From contig CM055823.1 of assembly GCA_029582265.1 (NCBI GenBank), positions 10,762,821 to 10,826,820 on the forward strand: a DNA stretch of 64,000 bases. The letters are read 5' to 3'. This document shows positions 20,701 to 31,675 of the stretch, piece by piece. The notes under the pieces were generated by a model. That model did not search any database. It saw only the letters and a program-made list of their open reading frames with translations, and was not told the origin of the DNA. How positions within the stretch are numbered: position 1 is the stretch's first letter; each line of letters begins with the position of its first letter. The DNA is from Zoroaster sp. YZ-2022 (lineage: Eukaryota > Echinodermata > Asteroidea > Forcipulatida > Zoroasteridae). The translations under genes and the position numbers were made by a program.

Positions 20701-22373
20701 ATGGAAGTGCACACATTTTTGGAAGAACTCTTCGCAGATAGTGGGTCAGATATGTCTTCTGACGAGGATTCTACACCGGAGTCGGATGATAGTGAAGAGG
20801 AATGCGTCCCGACATCATCATCATCATCGGAAAAGCCAAACTACCGGTCTGGTTGGTGTGAAACTAACACATACACGAAGAAACCCATGCAATTCAGTGG
20901 AAACAGGGGAACGACTGAAGATTTGAGTAACTATACACCTTTCCAAATTTTTCAACTGTACTTCTGTCAAGCGACCTGGGAGCTGATGGTGACGGAGACA
21001 AATCGATATGCTGAGCAAACTTTGCCTGCAAACCCAACCAATCGTCAGTCTGCTTGGACTCCAACAAATATTCCCGAAATGATGGCATTCGTGGCATTAT
21101 TACTTTGCATGGGCTGATGCCCATGCAAAGTAATAATGCCACGATACAGCATGCACTGGTCCATGTCAGATGTTCTGCGAAGTCCGGTATATCCGTCATC
21201 TATGTCCCGCAACAGATTCACTGCAATCCTTAGATTTTTTCACCTAGCCAACAACAGAGCTCAAGTCGACAGCCCTACCGACAAACTAGCAAAACTTCGC
21301 CCTTTACTCGACATTGTACTGCCAACCTTTCTCAAAATATACAGCCCTGGACGAAACCTCTCACCAGACGAGTATGGTCAAGTTTAAGGACGACTGAGCT
21401 TTAAGCAGTACTTACCGCGAAAGGCCAACAAGTGGGGAATGAAATGCTTCTCTTTAAATGAGTCGAATCCGGGTATACGTGTGCTTGGAAGATGTTCACA
21501 GGGTCTCGGCAAGCACAGCAACAATTCAACCCTCCACTGTGCATGCTGCAACCATGGCAACACACCATCCATCTGTTATTCATGCAGCAGGCCAGGTTGT
21601 CTTGGATCTAGTGAAAGGACTGGAACACAAGGGTCATGTCATTTTCATGGATAATTGGTACAACAGCCCAGCTCTGGTCTCAAAGTTATCACAGCTAGGA
21701 TTTGGAGTTTGTGGAACTGTGCGCTACACCACACAAGGAATTCCTGATTTTGCTCATCCCAAAAGTTTCCAATGAAAAAAACAGAAGACCCCCGGTTTTA
21801 TACAAAAGGCAGGCCAACTTTGCGTCGCCTGGCAAGACACAAAGCGTGTAACTCTCTTGACAAATTACAGGGTGCAGTGTCACCACTAAGCAGATTCGTA
21901 GTAAAAACAGTTTAACCGGACATCGCGACATTAAAAACCTTCTGTAGTTTTGCGATTACAATAAATACATGGGAGGAACTGATCTGGCAGCACAAATTGT
22001 GCAGTATTACTCTCATCCACACAGAACAATGAAATGGTGGAAAAGAGTATTCGTAAACATTCTTGACATCTGTTTTCTGAATGCTACTGTGGTATACAAC
22101 ACCATATCTACAAACCATCACCTTTCCCATTTGGATTTTAGGGTAAAGGTAATCGAAGAACTTTTATCCACCTGGAAGTACGACCCCGTACATCATGCAA
22201 GCCAACTTCCATGTGCTTCCAGGCCCTTTTCATGTCAACACTATCCTGGAAAAAATGTCTCCAGCAAAAAACGTGACTGTGTTGTTTGCAGTACTAGGGC
22301 AAAGAGAACACAAACGCGTATGATCTGTAAACAGTGTAATACTGAAGCCAATGTGTGTTGTTCCCTGTTTTGA
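20701..22373 (+). pseudogene. piggyBac transposase (PGBD-like), multiply disrupted
   Basis: An acidic Ser/Asp/Glu-rich N terminus (SGSDMSSDEDSTPESDDSEE) is followed by the core: YFCQATWELMVTETNRYAEQ, the conserved MSRNRFTAILRFFHLANN block at about 21205-21260, LRPLLDIVLPTFLKIYSPGRNLSPDE, GHVIFMDNWYNSPALV at about 21633-21680 (the Asp block of the DDD active site), and GGTDLAAQIVQYYSHPHRTMKWW at about 21970. The end is a Cys-rich zinc domain (CVVCSTRAKRTQTRMICKQC). Lesions include a palindrome at 21089-21144 that removes coding sequence, frameshifts near 21385 and 21465, and a stop at 21773. The product would catalyse cut-and-paste at TTAA sites. This copy cannot. Confidence 0.9.
21089..21144. 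repeat. Perfect 26-bp inverted repeat with 4-bp loop inside the transposase
   Basis: The left arm 21089-21114 (TCGTGGCATTATTACTTTGC...), spacer TGAT, and right arm 21119-21144 are exact complements. The left arm is genuine transposase coding sequence (FVALLLCMG). The right arm is its inverted copy, where the next codons should be. Confidence 0.95.
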
Positions 22374-22924
22374 GAATTTTCATACCCAATGATCTGTCTG
22401 TGCCCAACTACTTTTGGTTGTATACATGTACATGTGATTTCATTAATTCCACCCTTCTCCCTCCCTCCCCTCCCCCCCGTTTCAATGTTGATGTGATGCG
22501 CACACCGCAAGCCCAGATTTTCCAACATTGAACGGGAAAACAAAAACTGGAAAGGTTCAAGCCTAATTCAAGTCCCCGTTCAGTATTTTGCTCAAACAAA
22601 ATAGATTAAAAATTGTAGTCAGTTTCCCTTACTGTATAAGTCACAATACTTAATAAACCCCCAATAACAGTGTTTTTGCCATTTTAATGTAGGTCAACAT
22701 AATTGGTATTTTATTATAAAGTTGATTTCATGGTTCAGAGAGTAAATCATTATGACACCTGTATGTTAACAATAGAGAAATTGCCTTGCAATGCATCAAC
22801 ATGTGAGGGCGCTATACAATGAAACTTGCCAAAAGTCCTGTGGTAACCAAGTAGACATGAGAAAGAAATGAGTGTGGTACCCAAGGCATAATTGAAAAAT
22901 TGGTCTTGGTACTGAAAGGGTTAT

Positions 22925-24521
22925 GGCGATAGCATTTTCAAGAAATTGGTCATAATTCTCTGGGAGAGTCGAACAAACACGATGGAGGGATTTCTTGAAT
23001 TAGAATTCATGATTCAGCCAAAACCAGACGGAGAAGCGCATCGATATATTCTTTACCCTTCTTGGGCAAAACCGTATTAACCGTCCTAGAATATTTCAGG
23101 CAACAATTTAACAAGGCGCACCTGGACTATGAACACCTTATGGGAGACAGGGAGCAAGGAAGAATTTCTTCCTTCGTGTGGAGCTATGCAGGCGGCCCAG
23201 AGGCTAACCCAATTACTGGGTTTATCTGGGGACCTATCACGAGGCACACCAAACACGAGCTAAGGCACCCAGTGAACAACAAATTGAGCACTACTACGTT
23301 CAAGGCTCCCCATATTCAAAGTGTTCAAGATTCTGGGATGTACAGGGAAAAGTAAAAAACCGGCTCTTTTCAGGCCAACACATATTCAAAAAGATAATTA
23401 AGTCTGTTATGAATATTAGCTGTTCGATTTAATCATTAAATGTGTTTAACGCTAACTTTGTATCGACAAGTGTGATGCATAATGCCGCTGACGTTATACC
23501 GGGCCTACTAATAACACTTCATTTTTAATTGTAAACTTTCATATTTCATTTTGAAGTGGAAACTATTGCATGGTCGAATTCGTTATTTATGGAAAAATTG
23601 CAATAAATTGCATTTATAGCAAATTATTACCGTTTTATAAATTTGTCAGTAACGGGTCCATTATATCTAGGACCTTTCCTATAGTATTAAACATTGCGCC
23701 TATTCGTACCCCACGTTGTTGCAGCCAAAGTTATCAAAATTTTCAGGTTTTATTTTTACATTATTATGGTTTTGTTTTGTTTTGTTTCGGTTTTTGTTAA
23801 TTTATAGAAAGTTTCATTTACAATTACTCGCGTAATTGAACGGCAATGTGTTTCATGTCGCGCTGCATCCATCGGGCCTATAGGAATTGTAAAAAAAAAA
23901 AACATACAAATGACACAAAATATAAACACAAAGAACACATTCAACTCGAATAATTTATTTTAATTTTTTTAAATTCACGTAACAATGAATGGATCACCGC
24001 TTCTACAAATCACTATATAAAAAACTCAAAATTATTATAACTCAAAGTATTAATATTTACCAAGAAAAATACACATTAAACAAAGTCCTATATACAACCA
24101 ATGTAAATCAAATATCTATTGGACTTAGCTTGTCAATTTTGTACACGTTATATGGTGATTTTGGGGGAGAAATGATGAGGGGATGTATAGGACTAGGGTA
24201 ATCAATAGATAGTCAAGTGAATTATAAGGGAATATAACAGAATTAAAAAAGTCAACTCACTGAATTTTACCGGGATTAGAGTCTACACTCCTTGCAATAA
24301 ATGTAACACGATAGTTACACATCTCACTCGTTCATACCGGGCACATGGGACGAAGTGTTTTGGATTATATGTTGATGTTTTTTTTTTTTTTTTTAAATTA
24401 CAATAGTCTTTCTGAAACATCTGGTCTTTCATCATCACTCTTTCCTCGTTCTCTCATCCTCATTTAGTTGAAGTAGTCCGTCAAATTTTGGGTATAGGTG
24501 TTTGGGCATTACTCTGTTCAG
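22925..24521. other. Unannotated region
   Basis: No gene is recognised. An open frame at 22983-23080 (MEGFLELEFMIQPKPDGEAH...) and one at 23062-23355 (with EYFRQQFNKAHLDYEHLMGD) look somewhat protein-like and overlap in different registers. They could be a frameshifted remnant, but no family is apparent. The remainder is AT-rich with T and A runs (23889-23900, 24380-24397). Confidence 0.4.
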
Positions 24522-24602
24522 AACTTTGTTTACTTCCATGCCTTTGTTACTTTTCTTCGAGATCTTCCGCAATATCCTGATGAGTGCCATTATCTTTCAG
24601 AT
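24522..24602 (+). CDS. Candidate internal exon of an unidentified host gene
   Basis: A 27-codon phase-0 exon between a good acceptor (ACTCTGTTCAG) and the donor GTAGGT at 24603. It encodes NFVYFHAFVTFLRDLPQYPD followed by ECHYLSD. It reads as a helical, folded-protein segment. The assembly gap begins 23 bp downstream, so its next exon is lost. The candidate terminal exon at 25696-25881 is also phase 0 and on the same strand, so the two may belong together. I cannot name the family. Confidence 0.4.
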
Positions 24603-24625
24603 GTAGGTAACTTGACAAAAAAACC

Positions 24626-25125
24626 NNNNNNNNNNNNNNNNNNNNNNNNNNNNNNNNNNNNNNNNNNNNNNNNNNNNNNNNNNNNNNNNNNNNNNNNNNN
24701 NNNNNNNNNNNNNNNNNNNNNNNNNNNNNNNNNNNNNNNNNNNNNNNNNNNNNNNNNNNNNNNNNNNNNNNNNNNNNNNNNNNNNNNNNNNNNNNNNNNN
24801 NNNNNNNNNNNNNNNNNNNNNNNNNNNNNNNNNNNNNNNNNNNNNNNNNNNNNNNNNNNNNNNNNNNNNNNNNNNNNNNNNNNNNNNNNNNNNNNNNNNN
24901 NNNNNNNNNNNNNNNNNNNNNNNNNNNNNNNNNNNNNNNNNNNNNNNNNNNNNNNNNNNNNNNNNNNNNNNNNNNNNNNNNNNNNNNNNNNNNNNNNNNN
25001 NNNNNNNNNNNNNNNNNNNNNNNNNNNNNNNNNNNNNNNNNNNNNNNNNNNNNNNNNNNNNNNNNNNNNNNNNNNNNNNNNNNNNNNNNNNNNNNNNNNN
25101 NNNNNNNNNNNNNNNNNNNNNNNNN
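24626..25125. other. Assembly gap (500 N)
   Basis: Exactly 500 N, the same length as the second gap, so this is a placeholder of unknown true size. Open frames drawn across it are meaningless. Confidence 0.99.
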
Positions 25126-25129
25126 TGTG

Positions 25130-25205
25130 GGAAAGGGCTTGGTCGGAATACTCTTTGCACTCCACTGCGGTGAGGTGGGGTTTGAATCCCACCCATGTAA
25201 AAATA
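25130..25205 (+). repeat. Possible SINE head fragment (Pol III B-box)
   Basis: GGTTTGAATCCC inside a GGTGGG...CCCACC stem resembles a tRNA B-box and T-arm, and TTGGTCGGAATACTC about 45 bp upstream could be a decayed A-box. It is cut by the assembly gap on the left. It does not match the other SINE family in the window. Confidence 0.3.
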
Positions 25206-25695
25206 ATGATTGGGATTTCAGTCCCTACGAGCTCATTTGGTGTTTCTCCTCATTTTTATCTGACCACTTAAAACTGACCTCTTATACTCTGACCTTCAAT
25301 GTCTTCCTCAAGCTTAACAAAATCTCTGGTTTGATAATCAAAAATTAAAGTGCAAGGGCAGATTCAAGTAGTTTTTTTTTGCAATTTTGTTAAGCTTCAA
25401 GGAAAGATATTTTGACAAAGCATATATGTTTTCAGTGTTCAGTACCAGTTGGGCTATGTCATGACTATGACACAAGAAATTAAAAAGCATCTGGACCTAC
25501 CCTCCTTTCTAAAAATGCAGGATGTGTGAAACATTTTGTAAGAATCCTAAAATAGTTGAAAAGGAAACCTTTGCTGCAATTCTTTTGAACAATTTCAATT
25601 TCTAAGATTTTGGCTAAACAAGTTATGAAACTTGACCGAGATATAGGAATTACCTGCTTCTGTTTCTTAAATCACTCTGTTTTGTTCTGTTTAAG

Positions 25696-25881
25696 GAACC
25701 AGCTTCAGTACCTCTTGAAGTCAGTGGACTTACCACTCGTTTCCTTGCAGACCATGGGGTCGGCAACACCTTTGATCTTCACTGTACCATCACTCAACAT
25801 ACAGTGGAGTGCACACCTAAAGGAGAAGGGAAGGATACCATGATAGTGGAGGGTGGCAGATATCAATGCCAAGCGCCGTAA
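25696..25881 (+). CDS. Candidate terminal coding exon of an unidentified host gene
   Basis: A strong polypyrimidine acceptor (CTGTTTTGTTCTGTTTAAG) precedes a 62-codon phase-0 frame ending in TAA at 25879. It encodes EPASVPLEVSGLTTRFLADH followed by GVGNTFDLHCTITQH, TVECTPKGEGKDT and MIVEGGRYQCQAP. Three regularly spaced Cys and balanced composition argue for real protein. AT-rich 3' UTR-like DNA follows. It is probably the last exon of the gene whose earlier exon lies at 24522-24602, with at least one exon in the gap. Family not recognised. Confidence 0.5.
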   Translation, partial: EPASVPLEVSGLTTRFLADHGVGNTFDLHCTITQHTVECTPKGEGKDTMIVEGGRYQCQAP

Positions 25882-26060
25882 ATAATTATTTATATTTTGA
25901 TATTGTACGTATTTTTAACCTCACTACATTTTATATTAAAGAGAAGATACAACATTAGTATTCTCAAGGATCGCAGTTTTATCACATAAACTGGTCGATT
26001 ATGAGTCATATCCTGAGAAATGATTCCGTCTGATCGTAAACAATTTAATTTAAAAAAGGG

Positions 26061-26288
26061 CTTGTTGACATCCCACTTGACCAATATGTCCAGCCTAATA
26101 CCAGATGCACGAGAGGGAATAACCAGAAATTTGTCCAAGTCAGCTGTAAAGCGCATGCTTTCCAGGATTCTTTTTTTGTCTCAACCATCAGAGACTGGAA
26201 TTCATTGCCTTCTGACATCACTAACTGCCCAAGCCTGGACTCATTTAAATCAAAATTGCAAAATCACAAATTTAAGAACTATGACTAG
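26061..26288 (+). pseudogene. LINE reverse-transcriptase C-terminal fragment (CR1/L2/Jockey-type)
   Basis: An open frame of 76 codons runs through LVDIPLDQYVQPNTRCTRGN, then DSFFVSTIRDWNSLPSD and SLDSFKSKLQNHKFKNYD before a TAG at 26286. 'SFF-x-T-I-x-x-W-N-x-L-P' followed by 'F-K-x-x-L' is the conserved C-terminal end of CR1/L2/Jockey-type ORF2 proteins. Only the 3' end is present, as expected of a 5'-truncated LINE insertion. The fragment itself has no stop. Downstream DNA (26289-26350) is likely its 3' UTR. Confidence 0.75.
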
Positions 26289-26349
26289 TTGCTCGTCCAT
26301 GTAGGTCCATTTATCCACACGCTGCACGCGTTGGTGTATATGTATCCAT

Positions 26350-27255
26350 GGATATATTACCGACTAAACCATCAAGATCAAGTGCTGTCCTCTTGATTCA
26401 AATAGTTAGAAATGTGTGATCCTTGGAATCACTATACCAGATTGCTATTTTGTGTAACAGCTTTTTATTTTATTTAACCAGACAAAGGTACCTGTAGTTT
26501 AAGTGCAAAAAGGTTAGTTTCTGGCATCACATTTATTCCATGAGAATCAATTGAAAGGAATGGAAAATTGTGCATAATAGGCATACAAATTGAGTTTTTG
26601 AATTATTACATATTGCAAACTACCTATCTTCAAAAAATATCTGTGTTATAAATTTGAATAGAAAGTTAGTTAGCGGACATATAATTATGTTCAGAAAGAT
26701 GTCCACATACTACGCATGTTCTTGAGACATTATGTGGAGTTACAGACGTCGACACAAAGTTTTCACGAATTAGAAAATTGTATTTATAAGGGAAAGACTG
26801 ATACAAAATCCGCTCCAAAAAGAATCTTCAATGCAAATGCAATGTTTTGGAAAAAAGTGTTTTTCATAACTACACGAGAACAAATTTAGGAATACTCACA
26901 CAGGGTATGTAAGACAAATACGTTTTTTTTTATAAAGGTGAGAATCACAATTATTTGTTTCAATTTTTATAATATGAGTTTTATAACCAATTGTTATAAT
27001 ATGAATGTTATAACCATGTTCAGTCCATTTCTTACTGTGGATATAATTCTTCAAATTAAACGTGATATAAACGTAATTACAACAAAATATTTGTGTGAAG
27101 TTTATCATGGCCTGTAGCCACAACCCCTGTGACCCACAACCCCTGTGACCCACAGAGATTGTCCTTACCAACATGGAACTTCGTTGTAATTTGGGGAATT
27201 TCTTAATTTCTATTAGATTTATCCCATTCCGGCAGCAGCTGCACTCGCTATTTTT
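26350..27255. other. Unannotated intergenic DNA
   Basis: I see nothing I can support as a gene. Imperfect tandem CCTGTGACCCACA copies occur near 27126-27152. Short - strand frames here have no motifs. Confidence 0.5.
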
Positions 27256-27590
27256 AATAATAATAGTAATTATAATGTGTGGACTTATATAGCGCACGTA
27301 TCCACCAACTAAGTGGTGCTCAAGGCGCATTATATCATTACCCCTGCTCATAAGGCTCATAAATCATTCCTGAAACCATCTCAGCTCCCTGGGGAGTATA
27401 CAGCTCAATTGCTGCCATTACAGCGCATATAGGGCTAATCAATCAACTCTGCCCTCACAGGTACCCATTTAACCCCTGGGTGGAGAGAAGCAATTATGGT
27501 TAAGTGTCTTGCTCAAGGACACAAGTGTCACGGCCGGGATTCGAACCCACATTCTGCTGCTAACACCAGAACTTGAGTCCGGTATAAACA
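27256..27590 (-). repeat. tRNA-derived SINE
   Basis: On the - strand it has the Pol III B-box GGTTCGAATCCC, a conserved body (TGTCCTTGAGCAAGACACTTAACC, then CTCCACCCAGGGGTTAAATGGG and CCCCAGGGAGCTGAGATGGTTTCAGGAATGATTTATGAGCC in pieces), the tail CTTGAGCACCACTTAGTTGGTGGATACGTGCGCTATATAA, and an ATT-rich 3' end. It matches the SINE at 37654-38182 over its whole length. The A-box end is decayed. The tail ending GCGCTATATAA is of the kind shared with LINE 3' ends. Confidence 0.85.
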
Positions 27591-27743
27591 GCGCCCTCTC
27601 GTGCCTGTAGTCACTGTGCTTTTGATGTGTAACATTAGCAGGTACCTCTTCGTGATCATAATTCTGGTGCTGATGAAATGTATTTGAATCATGTACCCTT
27701 CAAGATTAAAACGAGCCTGAACATGTCGGTTTTATGTTTAAGA

Positions 27744-27854
27744 TACGGAGCTCTGGAAGTGCCATCAGACTTTTTGAGATCCTGAGATAATTTATCTCAG
27801 GATGACGACATCCTGAAAGCAGGATGTCGTCATCATCTTATGTAGAGCTCCGTA
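27744..27854. repeat. Small MITE made of three hairpins
   Basis: Terminal inverted repeats TACGGAGCTCT (27744-27754) and AGAGCTCCGTA (27844-27854) enclose two further perfect hairpins. One has 12-bp arms of ATCCTGAGATAA around one base (27779-27803). The other has 15-bp arms, GATGACGACATCCTG and its complement, around AAAG (27801-27834). There is no coding content. Confidence 0.85.
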
Positions 27855-28339
27855 CTATGACTATACAATCTAATAAACTCATTGACCGGCCAAGGTCGAG
27901 TCAACTCACAAAATTGAATCGCGCCAAATCGTGTCGTAACATTCAGACGGTTCCAAATCACAAGGTTGCATTGTGGTTAACATGTGGTTAATGGAAATTC
28001 ATTGTGTCTTGTTGCCTCAAAATATGTCATGGTCTCAAACCGAATTTGTTGAGGACTCGAGCCTTTCATCACGGCTTTGACTCCAGCTGAAATCTTAGTT
28101 TAGTTTAAAATAAATAAAAAGGCAATTTGGTGGGAACGTCTTAGCACTATCTGATGAACATGTATAGAGAGATATCAATCATGTACGTGACAATGCATAC
28201 ATTTTGCAGATACCATTATTTATTGCAACATTCACGAAATAGGTAATGTCTTTCTCGACGTGCAAAATTTACTCTTGATTAACCACGGATAAAAACGCAT
28301 TTTTACCAGCATTCTTGCTTACGCTTTACTGTTCGAGGT
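27855..28339. other. Unannotated spacer
   Basis: No gene or repeat structure recognised. It ends with the 8-mer TTCGAGGT (28332-28339), half of a target duplication discussed in the findings. Confidence 0.5.
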
Positions 28340-30216
28340 TAGGGCTGTGCGTTTTCGGATATTTTTGGAACCGGATACCCGAAATCAGAAAAGTTCGGAT
28401 ACCCGGATACCCGTTTTCATCCTTGTTGAAAACATGCCTCCTTTGGTGTACAGATACATGTAAATGTTCACAAAATCTACCATTATAATACAGAGGATAC
28501 CATATTTAATTTGATCTTTATTAAAGCATAACATTTTGGTGACAAAAGATTGTATTTACTGAAAGTTATTTCTGAATTGAAAGCGTAAAATTGCTACAAA
28601 AGTATCTGTTTTTAATAACCCAACTTACAATATACCATAAACAGTGAACAACAGAAAAGCCCAATTGATCACACGCGCGCACGCACGGCCGTGTGCATCA
28701 CACAGACAGCTACAGCGGCCTCACACGTGATAACGTCATGACTACCATTCAGAAGACATGGTGTGTCCGTGATCAGAGCGCATATATGCACATCCGTATA
28801 GCAAGTTGACTTTGATGTTCATGTCACAAAACACGTGTTGAATAATGTCATTGGTCAATCAAAGACTATGTGGGCGGAACTAAGGCGATGTGGGCGTAAC
28901 TAATCCATTGTGGGAAAACGATCCATGTGCTTTTGCCTTGCTGCGCCCCTGCCTTCTAAATAAGGATATCCCGTACGACATGATTTTGTGTACTAAAATA
29001 ATATTTAATATTATGAAACTGCAAAATATTACGAATCTAATATCAGAACTTCAATATTTCTATCACAGTAAACTTTAGTTAAATGTCAATAAACCTGTCA
29101 ATAAACCTCGTTTCCTGAAAGAATGAATTTATATGAGACCTAGCTAGGAATAATTAAAAACAACATCTACCACTACTACTAATAATAAAGCTAAACAATT
29201 ATTTTAAGAATTAAGATTATTTTCAGGACCCAGTATTTCTTTTTCAAAATCGGTTGAGGTTTACTGATTGTTATTCATTGATAAGTTCACTTTGGTGGGG
29301 TGGCAGTTATGCGGGCGTTCATTGCCAGGAATACCAGCATGTTCATGTTATTAGGCGTTAAGCAGCTCCAATTTGCGGTGACGATATTTCCCGCGGTGGA
29401 AAACACTCGTTCGGAGGGCACTGACGTTGCTGGAATACCAAGATACTTCTTGGCGATCCTTGCGAATGATGGAAACCAAACAGCGTGTGATCGCCACCAA
29501 TGACATGGATCATCACTGAGCCCAGCTGGTTTGGTTTCAAAGACAATGACCGCCTAAACACCTCCCTTTTTATGTCTTTCTTTTGAAACAAATTGTCACC
29601 TTGTCGGCAAACGTAATACACAAAGAGAGCTCAGTATCAGTGGGTAAATAAATGTAAATGTTGGTGATACGCTGAGGGATGGTCGGTGGCACATCAAAAT
29701 AATTACACAACAAAACCAATTTCAGCAGCACTTTATTAGGACAACGAATAGTGTGACGTCCCCTATAATAAAATCCCCTCTATAAACACATTATGGAGCA
29801 CGCTCCTTTTGCAGACATGAAGCAGCAGTAATTGTCCCACTAATCCAATTACTGTGAACAATAGGCAAACATTCCACCCTGCGCAGCTAGTTTGATACTT
29901 GTTTGTAGCATGCCGCAGCAAGGCTATTTGAGTCATATAATGATTGGATACAATGTATCTGTATGGAAATTTCCGTAAAATACGACAAAGGCGTTATCAG
30001 AGTGAAATCTTTTAAATAAAATTGCTCCTAAAAGCGTAAACATTACATTGTTCAATCATGGAGGAAGGAAATAGTCAAAGATTTCTGTTCACACCGCTGA
30101 AATGGTAAGTCCCAATTTTAAAAAGTCGTTTACGGGTACTCGGAACCGAAAAATGGAACCGGGTAATGACAGTTTCGGTCGGGTATCCGGATACCCGGAT
30201 ACCCGGCACAGCCCTA
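28340..30216 (-). mobile_element. hAT derivative, copy 1
   Basis: Ends are TAGGGCTGTGC (28340) and GCACAGCCCTA (30216), 11-bp inverted repeats. Both subterminal regions are filled with CCGGATACCCG repeats, likely transposase-binding sites. The only transposase left is the C-terminal dimerisation domain on the - strand (29287-29553). A full hAT is 3-5 kb, so this 1.9-kb copy is internally deleted. It is nearly identical to the inverted copy at 37371-44659 once the insertions in that copy are removed. Right flank AGTTGATA does not match left flank TTCGAGGT. Confidence 0.9.
29287..29553 (-). pseudogene. hAT transposase C-terminal (hATC) fragment, copy 1
   Basis: An 88-codon open stretch to a TGA at 29287. 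It contains LSDDPCHWWRSHAVWFPSFA, then RIAKKYLGIPATSVPSERVF and STAGNIV. The W-W-x, the IPATS-x-x-SERVFS-x-AG and the LVFLAMN elements are the hallmark of the hAT dimerisation domain, which helps assemble the transposase octamer. The catalytic domain and zinc finger are missing, so the fragment cannot move DNA. It is open in frame, and identical in length (267 nt) to the copy at 43447-43713. Confidence 0.9.
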
Positions 30217-31675
30217 AGTTGATATAATAAAGGCATTACGTCATGGATCAAAACAATCTAAAGATTTTATTTACTAGAAATAATATTTAAACTGGTTTTC
30301 CATATTATTAGTAACCAATCAGCATTGCGGGAAATAAATTCCCACAGGGTCTAATTGCAAGAAAGATGCAGACCTGGGAAAGAGGTTGGGTACTTGTCTA
30401 TTCCCTCTCCTGGCCCTCTCATCTTCTCTTCCCCCTCGACTCTTTTCTTCCAGTAAATTGAGTTGCAGACAGAAAATAATAAAGTGTCTGTCGTTGTTTT
30501 CAAAAGATATTACCCTCATTCGATCGTGGCAAAAAATAATAATAATAAATTTAAAAAAATGGGGCAACAACCTCAATTGAGAGACTCTAAAATCGGGTCA
30601 TGTTGTTTCGACCGATCATCACGGCTTCTGACATCACGAGCAACCCAGAAAAAATACATAATTGACATAAATTTCTCAATTACAGAATGTGGTCCCGGTG
30701 ATCATTCAAGAGTTTCATGACTGCAGCACTGATAAAAACACGTTCAATTCTGCGTACATTTAATATTGAAGTGAGCTCTAACGAAACACATATAATGTAT
30801 ACACTACATACATACAATATACATACAGTACATTCATATACAATAGAAAGTTAAGCCTATGTGAAACTTAGCCTAATGCTGAAGATGTCATCAATCTTCC
30901 TAGAAAAGGGAGTGTTGTCACTTAAAACAAAAGTGAAGCAATGACACCAGCTCGAATGACTTTTTCCACGTTACATTGAATACGAACAATTGTATACATT
31001 TTTACTATTTTCTCGATAACGACACCACGTTATAAGCTGAAAGTTTCACAGGTTTTTTTTTTTTTTTAAATGTATATCTTGATTCAAACAGTGTAAGCAA
31101 ACAAAGTAGTTTTTCAAACATGAGCAATGCTACCTTCCCTTTAAGGTTAGTTTACATTATCAAAACACATTTTCTCCCCCAAACCATCCTGCTCAACTTT
31201 TAAAGAATACAAAATGGAATCTACTGTGCAAAAATCCAAGCAAATAACATTCTCCATATAGGCTACACTGAATGTCAACACTGCGGAAAGTCTGGTCTAC
31301 GAACGCATTGCTGATATCGTGCATATCCAGTGGGCTTTTAGCCATCCAAGAATACAAGTACTGTCAATACTCCAGACGAATGTTTTTTCATTGACTTTGA
31401 ATTATGGCTATTCATTAGTAACGGCCACACTATCTATAAATACCATTCTTCCGGGGTTGATAGGTAGGCCTTTTGAATATATGTCTTCATTGATTCCTTT
31501 TGTTTATTTTTGCTAGGGTGATGGATAAGTTCATTGAAATTAAGAGTGTATCGCTCCCAATAGAAGCTACTTTAGATTATCTTCGCTCAAGAAGACGCGT
31601 CAAGGGAGCCAAAGGCAGATTGTTTGCTTTGTCTTCTCGATTACTTGAATATTGTATACCCATGTTTTCAAATTA
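30217..31675. other. Unannotated region upstream of the LINE
   Basis: No supported gene. It contains a short ATACA-rich stretch (30790-30845) and a T run (31053-31068). A 50-codon frame from ATG at 31521 (MDKFIEIKSVSLPIEATLDY...) ends at 31672 just before the LINE and could be part of its ORF1 or 5' region, but has no recognisable motif. Confidence 0.4.

Larger units (their letters stand above)
20464..22924 (+). mobile_element. Degenerate piggyBac-like transposon
   Basis: The ends are exact 12-bp inverted repeats, ATAACCCTTTCA (20464) and TGAAAGGGTTAT (to 22924). CCC...GGG ends next to a TTAA-like target are piggyBac-typical, but here the flanking TTAA reads ATAA/TTAT. The interior carries a broken piggyBac transposase. 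The total of about 2.46 kb matches a full-length element, so it decayed in place. Confidence 0.85.

Noticed and set aside
22983..23355. Host gene upstream of 24 kb
   Set aside because: Two overlapping protein-like frames in different registers, but no splice sites or recognisable family. Only noted as possible debris.
24498..25271. Long frames running through N
   Set aside because: They are open only because N carries no stop codons. Just the 24522-24602 part has splice support.
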